Below are positions 53,144 to 64,000 of a stretch of 64,000 nucleotides of DNA, piece after piece (positions within the stretch are counted from its first letter, which is position 1; every line of letters begins with the position of its first letter). Under the pieces are notes generated by a model. That model had not been told where the DNA came from and ran no database searches. It saw only the letters and a list, made by a program, of their open reading frames with translations. The position numbers were made by a program, and so were the translations under genes. Origin of the DNA: Chiua virens (Eukaryota; Basidiomycota; Agaricomycetes; Boletales; Boletaceae); NCBI GenBank assembly GCA_019787685.1, contig JAHNUO010000013.1, positions 1,364,001 to 1,428,000 of the forward strand. Direction: 5' to 3'.

Positions 53144-54976
53144 TCCGAGTACTTCCTTCCCAAAACTGTATCTCCCTTCCTCTCAATGATCCACTGAGCG
53201 TCGTGAGGTTGACATGTTCTGGGCACGGTACTTCGGATCGAATGCACAGAAATATCTTGTTCAACCCAGCCAACGAGAGCACCGCTTTAGAATGGCCCAG
53301 ATGGTGATAACTGTACTTCTTTCGCTCCCCCGAGGACCGCCGTTTCATCCTCTGCATCCCAGGTCATCACCAGAGGAAACTGGCTGACTCAGCCAGCCCA
53401 TATGGACTCTCCATCAAGATGCTCCCTCTTCTTTGCTTCCCTTCTTTCTCATCACATTACTCTACCTTTCTTTGATTCCGCGGGGATCCGCGCTATGCAG
53501 AGTTGTTTTCGAAGCAGTGCATCCCATTCCAGGAAGCGGAAAAATTGATACGTGACGAGATATGATGAAACAGAATGGAACAAACCATATCGAAACTTTG
53601 AACCCTGGCCCAGTTCGTTGGTTCCCCCACACAGGCAAGTTGGAAATACTTACACCCGGACGCCACTACCTTTCGTCCCTAATACTAACACAGCAAACGC
53701 ATTGCAAGGACCGCACCCGCCCTGCGTCATTTGTTGTCATCCAACATCTAATTTACACCTTTTGCAGCCTATCTCCGGGCCGTGTCAGACGCGCGATGTC
53801 ACCACGCGAGACCGTCCCTGTACGTTCCGTTACACTTTTTCCGTTTGCCTCTCGCCTTACACGCCAGACTTTGACTTTTTATAGCAAGACACGCGCCTCT
53901 CGACCCTGACACACACTTCCCACCTACGCCCGCGCACATTTTTCTGCCACCCATTTCGCACCCTATACCACACGCGCCAACCTGTCCCTTGACGACGTGA
54001 CGACCTCGACTTCTCTCGCTGACACTTGATGAGATTGTGATTTGGTTGTGACGCGATGCGCCCATGCACGGGTGGCAGTACCAGTGATTCGCTCGGCCCG
54101 ATGAACGTCATCGGTCGACGCGTCCGAACAAGGCGTACACGGCTCGAGGGTCGAGAGAGGATCGTCCCGTCAAGTTCATCCCTGACGCGCTCGACCAGTC
54201 GTACAAGAACCAGGCAACGGCCCTCGTCGATGCACTCGGGATGACGCACGACCGATTATGAAAGCCTCGACGGCCTCCCAGTTCGAGATACGCGAGATGA
54301 CACGAGCCTGGGCTGGCTTTCCGTTTCCATTCCTATGTGTTTCCATTCCTATGCCGGATATAAATCCCACTGTGTTCTCAAACGCACGCTCATACGCCGT
54401 CGGACCATGTGCTGACCAAAAACAACCCCCCCAGAAAAAAAAATCGTGGATCGTCAGACCGCCAAATTCGTGCGAGCCCATGGGTTCCGAGGCGTGGTCG
54501 AAGGGGACCCGAGTACGACTTAGACTCTAGGTTTCCATCGCTAGCCAATTCTATCTCTGAGATGTCCAGGGACGGGGTGGCCTGTGCAATCGTTTGGGCG
54601 TATGACCATCCGTCCGCACATGTTCCAGAACTCGCACCAGAAGAAATATGTTTGTCGTTTCACCACATTGGATATCGGTATAAATTAATATCACTGGAGC
54701 CCTTGTTCTGCGTCCCTTGGTTGGGAAACTTTTTCACCAACGTGATCATCCCAAGCGTCCATTGGATCAACACGATCCCCAACTGGAATGCGAAGCCAGG
54801 CGCATGACATGTCAGTGACGGCCAGATGTGTAAGATGGTGATGACACGAGTGCAAGTGATGAAATGCAAAATGGGAGCATCGCAAAACCATATCCAAATC
54901 GACAACACCCGAGTTGGAGAATAAAATTTTTGTACGCTACCCCTTTGGTTTTTCCCTGGTGCGAATGCGCAGTGCA
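53144..54976. other. unassigned stretch of 1.8 kb
   Basis: Contains plausible plus-strand coding pieces without a joined model: Val-Lys-Phe-Ile-Pro-Asp-Ala-Leu-Asp-Gln-Ser-Tyr-Lys near 54,170, Tyr-Glu-Ser-Leu-Asp-Gly-Leu-Pro-Val-Arg near 54,255, and Arg-Gln-Thr-Ala-Lys-Phe-Val-Arg-Ala-His-Gly-Phe-Arg-Gly near 54,460. They could be exons of one gene ending about 54,520. A 15-base direct repeat GTTTCCATTCCTATG occurs twice at 54,325-54,355. Pyrimidine-rich 53,600-53,900 may be its 5' UTR. Confidence 0.35.
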
Positions 54977-57620
54977 TCAGTCTTCCTCCTCCAACATCTC
55001 GTCTTCGCCCTTGGCAGCCTGTCGCGCACGTCAGATTCGCCAATTCGCCATCATGAATACCCGCACGCGTACCTTGTCGACCAAGCGTCGCCGCGTCGCC
55101 CTCGCCTTGCGTTGCACCTGGACATACTTTGCCAGCGGCGACGCCTCGACCTTGAGCTCGGCTTCCCACCGCTCGACCTCGGACACCCTCCCGGGTTCAA
55201 AACTGACCCCCTTGCGTCTGTCCGCCATCCACTTGGCACTCTCGTCCACGCGCTCCGTCAGTGCTTTGACGACCCCGGTGTCCTTTTGACCCCCGCCTTT
55301 GGACGACGCCTTGGCGGTCTTGATCGTCTTGCGGAGGGAGACCACGATCGGGACAGTGATCTCCGGGAACGCGATGCTCCCGTGAACCGGCGGGCTGATG
55401 AGCCACTCGGCCAGGATGAAGCTCGCTTCGTCGACGAGGCCTTCCAAGTACACGCGCGTCTTGAGGTACTGTGCCGGCGCGCGGATGTTGGACTCAAAAT
55501 CGAGCGGGCGGAGCGTCGACGGTTTGGGTTTGCCCGATGACGTCAGTTGTGATGAGATGATGGGCAGTAGGTAGGGCGTCAGCGGGATGTAGGTGTTTGT
55601 GTGATGCGAGAGATGGAGCATCGAGCGAGCGATGTGAAGATGGAAGGGGTACGACCGGGCGTTGGATATGAGCCTGGAAGGTGTGAGAAACCCTGGCAAG
55701 CAAGAAACGCAGTAGCTTACTTGATTGCGCCAAGGCTCACTTGCACCAAAGGATAGATGAGAGGTTTGAGCTCGCTCTCTTCCCCGCGTTCCGCCTGCGC
55801 TTCTGCGCTACATGCCCTTGCCAGGACAAGGGTCCAAAAATCGACGGAATGTACATACTGCCAGTTGTATACTTGCTGATATGCCTCCTGAAGATATGCA
55901 GTCGAGATACAGAGAGAAAAAAATCAGACCCAGGTCGATGACGTACCTTGGTTTTCGTTTTCATGCTATTCCTGAGGTGGATCGCAAGCTGTCTTATGTA
56001 CCCGAACGCATGCTGGTACGCTGTGGCATGGTCCAAGCAAAAAATCTCCGAGGCAGAATTTTTCATGAGATTGATGGAGGGTAACTTGTGTGAACTCGTG
56101 GATTTCGAGGAGCGCACCAGCTGGAGATATGTGCTCTGAGATGGCCATGAGCGATACAATGGCGTACGACAGCAAAATCCTAACCTTCATGACAAGGTCT
56201 AGCATGGCATTGTCCGTGGCATTCGCAAGCATCCTAATCGACAAGAAAGCTGCTATCCGAACGCTGTCTTCACCTGAAGACCAGACATCTAGGCATTGCT
56301 GTAGTTGTTTATTTGAATATCACAAAGTCGCCGAGGGTTCGAAATGAAATACCTTTAGATAGGCCTTGACCGATTTCCGGCTAGTGGTAACGTACGGCAA
56401 GATCTTTGCGCTTTCCGCCAAGGCAAGCTGAAGCATCTCCTTGTCCGTAAGCTGGGGAATCAAGTGGATGACATTGTTGAAGTACGCTAGGATGAGCTTC
56501 TGCAAGGTTTTCTGTTTCGTTGTTTGTGTAGGTGGTTTACTAGGAAAATGATGAACATGACAAGAGGGAAGAGGAACATGTTTCGCGTACTATTTCCCAT
56601 TGGGAAGGATCTTGTAAGGAATATGATGGACAAGAATGACCGGGGTAAATTTGAGAGCGGTAGTGACGAGCTTGTTATACACTGAAAGCGCATGTGAGTG
56701 AAAAGTTACAACGGGTTCAACAGCGCCTTACTCGCTGAACTGTCAATACGCCAAGCGAGCGATTGATCTTCCTCGTTCATGTGTGCAGCAGAACGGAATG
56801 CAAGCAAAAGTTTTCTCAAGGCGCGCAAGGAACGGTACTGAAAAATGTATCAGCGGGGCCCGACAGTAATGTAGGGAAGAGCAGGCTTACGTCGAGCAGA
56901 GCCTTTTGCCATCCGCGGAGGATGTCTTTTGTGAGGATGGGCAACGTCTCGTTCACCATGTCAACGTCATCCTCCTCTTCTGTGTCTTCTTCATCGTCAA
57001 CCGCGTCGTCGGGATCAAACTCGAGCAGTTCCCCGTCATTTTCTTGAAGGTACTTGTAGAACTCGGGATCCTTTTCGGCCAGTTTGGAAAGTTCGTGCAA
57101 GTGCGCGGCGCCTTCGTCTGCAGCACTGTGTTTGTGAGGAAGAACGAGGTCGCTGGAAAACGCACCTTCGAGGTCGTCGACGGAAGCAAAAGACTCGTTA
57201 TCCGCAACGTCATCCTCTTCGTCCTCCTCTGAATCAGAATCGTCCTGTTCGACGTCCACCTGTGATGTTCATGAGTGTCCGTAGTCGACGATCTGTAGTG
57301 CATGCCATACATTGCCATTTTCCATGAAGCCAGCACCGAGAAAGTCATCCACAATGATTCCTTTTGACTTGGGGCTGCTAGAACGTCAGCACACACGATA
57401 GACCATGGCACGAATGTACGAACGCGACCACGTCCTCGTCGTTGAGTTCGCCATCGTCGGACTCGCCCTGGACCGGTACTTTAGCCTTGCCTTTTCCTTT
57501 CGCACCGCGTCGACTCTCGATTTTCTTTTTAGTCTGCTGGTATTTCTTCCTCGACTGGATCGTCTTTTTGAGTTGTCCGCTCGAGGTGAACTTGCGCGTC
57601 GCCTTGGTTGATTTGCCCAT
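54977..57620 (-). CDS. NOC2: nucleolar complex protein 2, ribosome export factor
   Basis: 60S pre-ribosome maturation and export factor in the nucleolus. The start at 57,620 gives a Lys-rich N-terminus (Gly-Lys-Ser-Thr-Lys-Ala-Thr-Arg-Lys). An acidic region (56,950-57,240) follows, with Asp-Pro-Glu-Phe-Tyr-Lys-Tyr-Leu. Then come [35 protein letters not shown] and Tyr-Pro-Leu-Val-Gln-Val-Ser-Leu-Gly. The last exon encodes [11 protein letters not shown], stop at 54,977. About ten introns, all in frame. Confidence 0.93.
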
Positions 57621-57674
57621 GGTGTCGACTTTTTTTATGTCGTAGTACAACCCAGATAGGCAAGTACTATCACC
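57621..57674. promoter_or_regulatory. 54-bp bidirectional promoter region between NOC2 and METTL14-like start codons
   Basis: The ATGs of two divergent conserved genes are only 54 bases apart. The interval contains a T7 run and a TAGTAC element but no TATA box. Transcription starts probably lie within or inside the opposite genes' 5' ends. Confidence 0.6.
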
Positions 57675-59591
57675 ATGTCCACGACGTTCTACGCAGAGCG
57701 TCTCCTCGCATTCCACGACGACCTCATCGCCCGGGTACGCGATGTACAGCGTAACAACCGTCGCCAGCTCCGTACGCTTCCATCTCCACCACAAGATCTC
57801 CTCAAGCTCCCTCTCATCCCCTCACCGTCCCCATCACCGTCGCCGACACCTCCGTCATCACCACTCCCACCCCGTCCAAAGCCACCCCAAAGACCGGACC
57901 TCCCACCCGCCAAACGTGCCCGAGTAGCCCGTTACCTAAATTACATCCCCGAGGAAGAGACCATCCGTAATGACTATTCCCAGAGGTACGTCGACAGCGG
58001 CGAATGGCCCCAAAACTGGGTCGTCGGCGCCGAACTCGAACGCCGCTTCGAAGAGTAAGTCCAGCCCATCCGTGCACCCCTCGCCGACGCACATACCATT
58101 CGCAGATACCCCAAACAGCAGCGTCTGCTCAATCTCAAAAAGGAGTCGGTCGACACGCATGCCGCGCCGTCGTGCTACCTGCCCTTGCATCAGTTTCCCT
58201 CATTGCACCCATTGAAATTCGACGTCATCCTCCTCGATCCACCGTTCTCGTCCTCGTTTGGCTGGGACGAGCTCCAAGAATTCCCGGTGCCCTCCCTCGC
58301 CGCCGATCCGTCCTTTGTCTTCATGTGGGTCGGCAGCGGTGCCGGTGAAGGCCTCGAGCGGGGTCGCGAAGTCCTCGCCAAATGGGGCTACAGACGATGC
58401 GAGGACGTCGTCTGGGTCAAGACCAACCTCCATTCCAATCGCGGCCCAGGCGTGAGTCCCCCACGATATCCCACTTGATCCACACCTCGATCCACACCAT
58501 TGACGATTGCTCTTTGCCGTCTTCATAGACAGATCCACCCACGACGTCCTTGCTCACCCGAACCAAACAGCATTGTTTGATGGGCATCAAGGGCACCGTA
58601 CGACGATCCACCGACAGCTGGTTCGTGCATTGCAACGTCGGTACGTCCCCCTCACTGCACCTCTCACGCTCACACCCGACGGTCCCCAGACACAGACGTG
58701 ATCATCTGGGAAGGCGATCCCTCCGACCCGACACGCAAACCCCCTGAAATGTACACCCTCATCGAAAACTTTTGCCTCGGCACACGCCGCCTTGAAATCT
58801 TTGGCCGCGCGCGCTCCTCCCTCCGACGAGGCTGGGTCACCGTCCTCGCCGACGGCGAACACGAACACGTCCCCGACCTCGCCCGCGACCGCGCCGCGTG
58901 CATCCCCGACGGCGCACGTCCCTGGGAAAGGGACGCTTGGGAAGAGATGACCAGGAAACTCGCCACGCTCGGTGGGGGCAAGTGCGTTGTACCCAACACG
59001 CACGAGATCGAGACCCTCCGGCCGAAATCGCCCGTACGGAGTGGGCCGCTGTCCGGTGGGGGCGGGGTCAGCGGGGGTGTGGGTGTGGGGGTCAGCGGGG
59101 GTGTCAGCGTCGGTATACCGGGCGCTGCACGCAATAGCCGGCCGAACGCCAACCCGAATATGGCCCAGATGGCACCACATCCTCAGGGTGCACAACAGAA
59201 CCCGATGATCGTGTCGCCGATGATGGGGATGGGGATGGCGCCTGGTATGGGTATGGGCGGTGTACCGGTGGAGATGGCGGGATGGGGCGGGATGGGGATG
59301 AATGTAGGGATGAATATGGCTGGGATGGGTATAGGGAATATGAACATGCCGATGATGGGGATGAACATGGACGGCTTGGGCGCTGCGCCGTTTCATCCTT
59401 CCGGACAAGGTGGGATGATGTGGATGGGTGGAGACAATCCAGAGGGGATGGTGTGGGATGGTGGGATGGGCGACGGGATGATAATGAACGGGATGGGGAT
59501 GGGCAACGTCGGGATGGCAGGAATGATGGGGCCCATGAACGGCATGGGTATGAACCAATGGACTCAACCAGGCTACGACGGATTTCAATGA
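57675..59591 (+). CDS. METTL14: METTL14-like subunit of the m6A methyltransferase (MT-A70 family)
   Basis: Partner subunit of the mRNA N6-adenosine methyltransferase in the family. Four exons (57675-58054, 58106-58451, 58529-58640, 58690-59591) give 579 residues. Seen: a Pro/Ser-rich stretch, Glu-Trp-Pro-Gln-Asn-Trp and [59 protein letters not shown] and Phe-Gly-Arg. These match METTL14 better than METTL3 or KAR4. Asp-Pro-Pro-Phe replaces the Glu-Pro-Pro-Leu of animal METTL14. The last 150 residues are Gly/Met-rich instead of Arg-Gly-Gly repeats. Confidence 0.9.
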
Positions 59592-59911
59592 TTCATATAT
59601 CCATGCAACATCATTGTAAAAAAGGCATTCGTGTTTCATGAATCCCGAAGGTACAAATAGAATGGATAAACCCATGGGTATGTATATGCCGTGTTATATG
59701 GTGAGCGAGATGTAAAATTAAGGTATGATGTATATACTCTACCAAGAAAAAAACAAGGAAAATGTGAAGGGAGAACACAGCGATCATACGACGATGCGTG
59801 AGGTTCGCCCCATGCGATCCACGGCGAGGCGAGGGTCAAAAAGATAAACCAAAGACAGAAGAAAAACAAGGGAGTTGGAATGATTTTGAACTTGAGACTC
59901 GTGAACAACCT

Positions 59912-61591
59912 TCACTCAACGTCTATCCGGAAGCTCATCACTTGAGGCAAGTATGCCGCTCCGGCGAGGTCGAGGATGTGGACGTCGTTAAAAACATCGT
60001 ACCCGTTAAACTACAAGACGCGATCAGCCAAGCACGGGGACAACGGAGACATGACTGACGCCTCCAAACATGAACAGTCTGCTGTCTGCAACAATCGTCA
60101 CGTGGTATCCCCTTGCGCTCGGCGGCCTACCACTCACGGAACGAGGCTCATACTGAAGGTTCACTAGAAAAAGGAATCAGCACGCCGTCCATCAAACGTC
60201 CATGCAAGATGACAAACCAAGATTGTAGAAAAGGACGTCGTGGTTATATGTCGTCCCGTCGTGGCCGCCAACAATGAACAGATAGGACCCCACTTGGGTC
60301 GAGGTATGCGATAACCGACGATGCGCCACCGACGGCGACACCCGCGTCCAGATCAACGAATCTGCGTCGATAGGCATCATTCACGGGCCCAAATGACACG
60401 ATCAACAGGTCCATACCCAGGTTCAAGCACCAGACATCCGAGAAACACTCGCAACCATCACTCCCCCCCACGATGACCATGACGTTCCCAACCAGGTTGG
60501 CAGTGTGGTAACCTCTCGGTGGGGGTGGTTCCTTTGTTTTAACCAGGGTCCATTTCAGACTCCCGCTAGCAATACCACGGAGCGACGTGTCCAGACGAGA
60601 TACGTCCAGTGTCCACAAGTCATTGAGCGCGGTCAGACCATTTCCGCCTCCAAAGACATAAATCTTGCCGTTATACAACACGGCAGTATGTGCCCGTCTC
60701 GGAGCGGGATGCACCGGATCCTCATCATCATCTGTCGGTGGTGGTGGCGGCGGTTGCTCGTCTTCCGATTGGCCTGGAAAGATAGGCGCATACCACCGCC
60801 TAGTCGTCGTATCCAGGATATACGTCGAATCATAATACGTCGGACCTTCTCCGCCACCAAAAATGACGATCTTACGGTCCACGAGCGTTGCGGTATGCGC
60901 ACGGCAAGGCGGCGGCACTTGGCCCAACGCCTCCGGGTGGGACCACTGCATCGTGTCTACCGCCACGTATTCAGCGAAGGAGGCGGTCACGAGACGAGGA
61001 CGCACCGGTATCGAAGCAGTAAATATCCTTCCAGCACCCCTTGTCGTCACAGCCACCGAACAACCAGGCAACGTTGTCTACCAGCGTGACGGTGTGGGCA
61101 CGCATGTTGCGATTTGGGACCGTCCCGTGGACTGGCGCGCGCGACCAATACATGTGCGTCGCGGGGGTGATGGGCACATCGTCGCTGTGCGGTAGGCGGG
61201 GGGTATTCCGGGGACGCGGCTCGCGCTCGCGAAGGGCACGGTTGGGTTTGGTGTCTCTGGTAGAAGGGGACGAGGGATGGCGTTTGATGGCCTGGGGTGG
61301 ATCAGCTGGTGCGTTAGCGACGTGACGAAGGGAAGATGGTTTGCGGGATGCGGCAACGCGGGGTGTGCCGGGCGTGGTGGGTGTTGGAGTCGAGGACGAA
61401 GATGCGGGCGGAGGGGAGTTGAACGTGGATGTGGATGCGGTTGCCTGATGGGTCGGGTGAAGATACGGTGAGCGGGATGTCTGAATAGTGTTAGGACGTG
61501 CGTCGTCGTTGTTCGAGACGGTGCTCATAGTGTCGTTGTCGTCGTCGGTGGTGTCGAGCAAAGAGAGCGGGCCTACGCGGCCAACTGCCAT
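59912..61591 (-). CDS. kelch-repeat protein
   Basis: Beta-propeller protein, similar in layout to fungal kelch proteins of the Tea1/RAG2-like type; partner unknown. The N-terminal 150 residues are Ser/Thr/Pro-rich. They are followed by kelch blades, each with a Gly-Gly doublet: Ala-Trp-Leu-Phe-Gly-Gly-Cys, Ile-Val-Ile-Phe-Gly-Gly-Gly, Ile-Tyr-Val-Phe-Gly-Gly-Gly, Met-Val-Ile-Val-Gly-Gly-Ser, Leu-Phe-Ile-Val-Gly-Gly-His and Leu-Phe-Met-Phe-Gly-Gly. The C-terminus Asp-Val-His-Ile-Leu-Asp-Leu-Ala-Gly-Ala-Ala-Tyr-Leu-Pro-Gln-Val ends at 59,912. Introns keep frame at 60,966-61,015, 60,366-60,415, 60,165-60,230 and about 59,999-60,050. An upstream Met at 61,645 is the alternative start. Confidence 0.88.
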
Positions 61592-61645
61592 CGCTACATA
61601 AGACAGCGATGAGCGTGAGAAATTAATGTAAAACCATTCAGTCAT

Positions 61646-62011
61646 ACACTTCCAAAAAAGGAAAGTCTCCAGGCGTATGTTTTAATCGAGGATTAATCAT
61701 GGCCCCTCGTCTGCCGCGGCACTCGACACCACCCAATCTTCCACCCCACCTTTGGTCGGCGCAGATTTTCCTCCGACTGGAGTCGGTAAGTTGTTACTAA
61801 GATTCCAACACGTAAACCCCCTTCTTACTCCTGATTATCACACCCAGACCGCAGCAGAACGGAACAATGATTTTCCTATGAGCAAACAGAATCGTCGACA
61901 CCGAGACAGCCGAGGAGGTATTCCCCGGTAATTTTCATAGGCGTGTAAAAACAGTACAAGAGCGATACAGTGGTGGTACAGTCAACTCAGGAGAAAGGAT
62001 CGCTGTTGCCC
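61646..62011. other. intergenic
   Basis: Between the kelch and VWA genes, both minus. No gene seen. Confidence 0.4.
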
Positions 62012-63862
62012 TCAGTACCCAGACCTGGGAGACAACGGAGTGAGACGAGGGCTATTGGGTCCCAACCTGCTGGTCAAACTGTGCGAAGGAGATCTCTCGT
62101 GAGAGCGCGCTAGGGGCGACAGCAACGCAGATCCAGTCCGGTCCACATCCCGGCGGATACCCCCAAGAAGGATCTTAAGCATGTACTCTGCGTCAAATGC
62201 ACCCGCTGCAGGATCGAAGGGAGTGCTGTCAACCATGTCCTGTCCAAGACTTCAGCAACTATCACGTTTACTGCGAATCAAGTAGCGTACCCTGATCTTG
62301 TAACGGTTCACGAGGTGGTCATCGAGCATGTGCAGCAGTTCAGAAGCGCCTGGGTCCGTACCAATCTGCACGAATTGGATCCCAAACATGTGATGCTTGA
62401 CGCGATGACGATCAAGTCGGTGCGCCCCAGCAACGATGACCCTCTCGAGATCCTCTTGGTCGGCTACGCGTCCAATTCGTAAGCCGTGATAGCAGGTACA
62501 TGGGACTGCAACTCACTTGGGAGACCATCAGTGATCACCACGACGGTGATAGGTTCGTGAGAAGAGCGCTCGTGCTCAACAAGAGGCAAGTAATGTTCAA
62601 GGATCTGGGCGAGTTTGGTACCAGTAGGAGTGTCCTCGCCTAAAGAGTCTGGTTAGGATCACATCGCCATGGGTGTGTAAACGACGACACGTGCCTTCAG
62701 GCAGGACCCTGTTGAACAACGCAACGACGTCGGCTCTTGACTGACATCCAAGATATTAATGCTTGCTTCGTAGTCCAGAGAAGAAAGACATTACCGTCAT
62801 GTTGGGAGCGTAGTCATCCCCGTGCATGAAATGAATGTCAACGCCCTTGAACGCGTATTTGCTCGCAATGTCCACAATGTCAGCGAGAGCTTCCCGTGCT
62901 TGTATCCAGAGATTACCCTCTTGCATCTAGAACAGAATCAATGCATGTTTTCAGACGCTGGAAATGTTACTTACTGACATGGAATCGTCGATGACGATGA
63001 CAGTCTTGATCTCACTGATATGGGCTCAATAAAATGAAACAGACTTGGCATCGGCACTCACGCCAATCTCCTAATGCCAACCTCCTTGTCTTCGAAGCAG
63101 TTCGGAATGTATCGGGGAATATCACTCTCAACAAGAGTCGTGTTGAACTGGTCCAGATCGAATTTCGATCTGTGCGTGGTTCTGTAACGCTGCTGAGCGA
63201 GGACGACCGTACCCTGGGAAAGATGCCCCTCCTGCTCTGGAAAATTGAAGCCCCAGCGGAGCTGCGAGGCGCATACAAGGATTTCGTAGTTGTTTATCTG
63301 CGCTCTCAATGTCGGCTCGATTTCTTTAAGAAACAAGAAAAGTGCATACGATGTGCTCTTTGCCAGCATATCCAATCACGGCTCCGGCAAACTGGGGACC
63401 CGCTTTACCGATGTCTGCCGATCACGATCATGAGTTCACCGGGAGCGGTATTCAGTCACCGACTACTCACGAAGACTGCCCTCCAAAAGAGCACGGGCAA
63501 TGTACACGGTGCAACCGTTGCGATCTTCCCCAAAGGGAACGGCGTTGTCTGGAATCTCGCTGCCCTCGGTCAGGACCTAGATGTTGTTATTGAACTTGGT
63601 TTGGGGAGGTAAGATACAAGAGCCATACCCAAACCAAAGGGAGTGGCGATCCGTGTCGCTTGAAATGTTCAGTGCTCCTGCGAGCAGACTCGAGCCACTC
63701 TTCCTTGCGAATCACAGTGCGGGTTTCTATTAACGCGGGGGTGATAGGTCGGCTGCCATACTCGGATAGCGACCTCGTCGTTTGCTCGGACACCAGCGAT
63801 GCAGACAAGGGTGAGTTCTTGCTGATCGTGGTCGTCGTGATCGTCTTGCGCGAGAAGGACAT
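62012..63862 (-). CDS. DM9-domain plus VWA-domain protein
   Basis: Minus strand, start at 63,862 (Ser-Phe-Ser-Arg-Lys-Thr-Ile-Thr). The first part shows a DM9-like unit: Pro-Phe-Gly-Glu-Asp-Arg-Asn-Gly-Cys-Thr-Val-Tyr-Ile-Ala-Arg-Ala, Gly-Lys-Ala-Gly-Pro, Tyr-Ala-Gly-Lys-Glu-His, Tyr-Glu-Ile-Leu-Val and Cys-Phe-Glu-Asp-Lys-Glu-Val-Gly (63,060-63,620). After an intron of about 50 nt (63,008-63,057) a von Willebrand A domain follows: Thr-Val-Ile-Val-Ile-Asp-Asp-Ser-Met-Ser (MIDAS), Phe-Met-His-Gly-Asp-Asp-Tyr, Val-Val-Val-Ile-Thr-Asp-Gly-Leu-Pro, Gly-Ile-Gln-Phe-Val-Gln-Ile-Gly, and Thr-Pro-Phe-Asp-Pro. The end is at 62,012. A single gene is my reading; two adjacent genes are possible. Likely cytosolic, role unknown. 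Confidence 0.78.
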
Positions 63863-63920
63863 GTCGATGAAAGTAGAGCAGATGAGGAGTGAGGTTCATT
63901 GACGCGAGCACCCCCGTCGC

Positions 63921-63926
63921 TTTATA
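63921..63926 (-). promoter_or_regulatory. possible TATA box of the DM9/VWA gene
   Basis: TATAAA on the minus strand about 60 bases before the start codon at 63,862. Position and sequence fit, but nothing else supports it. Confidence 0.35.
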
Positions 63927-64000
63927 CCTCGCTGCGTGAGACGAGAACCATATGCTCAGAACCGGGTTCCTGAGAATTATCGATGCAGGTATTGCTCACA

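Noticed and set aside
55031..55540. Plus-strand open frame of 208 codons opposite NOC2
   Set aside because: It is antisense to the well-conserved C-terminal NOC2 exon and has no family signal.
58587..59675. Long minus-strand frame of 362 codons opposite the METTL14-like gene
   Set aside because: His/Pro-rich product is the mirror of the Gly/Met-rich C-terminus; no start or splice support.

Overview
The window looks like nuclear DNA of an intron-rich basidiomycete, most likely an Agaricomycete and possibly a Cantharellales-type genome. Introns are short, mostly 45-75 nt with GT...AG ends. Codon use is mixed and CG dinucleotides are common. Several families are typical of that group: DUF6533/DUF6534 membrane proteins, the fungal G-domain GTPases, a METTL14-type methyltransferase and an HSPA12-like Hsp70. 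Intron-exon models were built by eye from splice sites and reading-frame continuity, so most exon ends are good but some start codons are uncertain.

Layout. 1-2.2 kb: an NHP6-type HMG protein gene sits between two decayed fragments. One matches the F-box gene and the other the ERCC6L2-like helicase gene that lie intact or nearly intact at 12.9-20.2 kb, so a piece of that locus was duplicated. 2.2-6.3 kb: broken reading frames, including a decayed coiled-coil gene. 6.9-11.2 kb: a G-domain GTPase gene runs into an exact 88-bp tandem array. 11.5-15.4 kb (minus): a decayed membrane-protein gene and a frameshifted F-box gene. 15.5-20.2 kb: ERCC6L2-like SNF2 helicase. 20.5-22 kb: otubain with a destroyed catalytic loop. 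22.5-24.2 kb (minus): DUF6534 membrane protein. 24.8-26.4 kb: PUS3-like pseudouridine synthase with frameshifts. 26.5-29.2 kb (minus): oxysterol-binding protein and UBE2G1-like E2. 31.3-32.6 kb: kinase-like gene with a degenerate catalytic loop. 34.5-40 kb (minus): tandem DUF6533-type genes.

From 40.4 kb on, the conserved genes are intact: RNA polymerase III subunit RPC2, UBC7/UBE2G2, D-arabinono-lactone oxidase, an HSPA12-like Hsp70, a UQCC2/CBP6-like assembly factor, NOC2, a METTL14-like protein, a kelch protein, and a DM9 plus VWA protein cut close to the right edge.

The most unusual object is at 8.2-10.6 kb. Twenty-four 88-bp units repeat with no length change at all. Each carries an intron-like acceptor, then exactly three nucleotides, then a GTAAGT donor. 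Those three nucleotides vary from unit to unit while the other 85 are nearly invariant. Three further AG-NNN-GT sites with unrelated introns follow. If every site is spliced, one open frame runs in constant phase from the GTPase, through 28 single-codon exons, into about 110 more codons. The whole block from 7591 to 11027 has no CG dinucleotide, while the first half of the same gene is full of them. This is a candidate for an undescribed arrangement (an array of swappable single-codon exons in a CpG-erased locus). The conservative alternative is a 3'-UTR or intergenic satellite.
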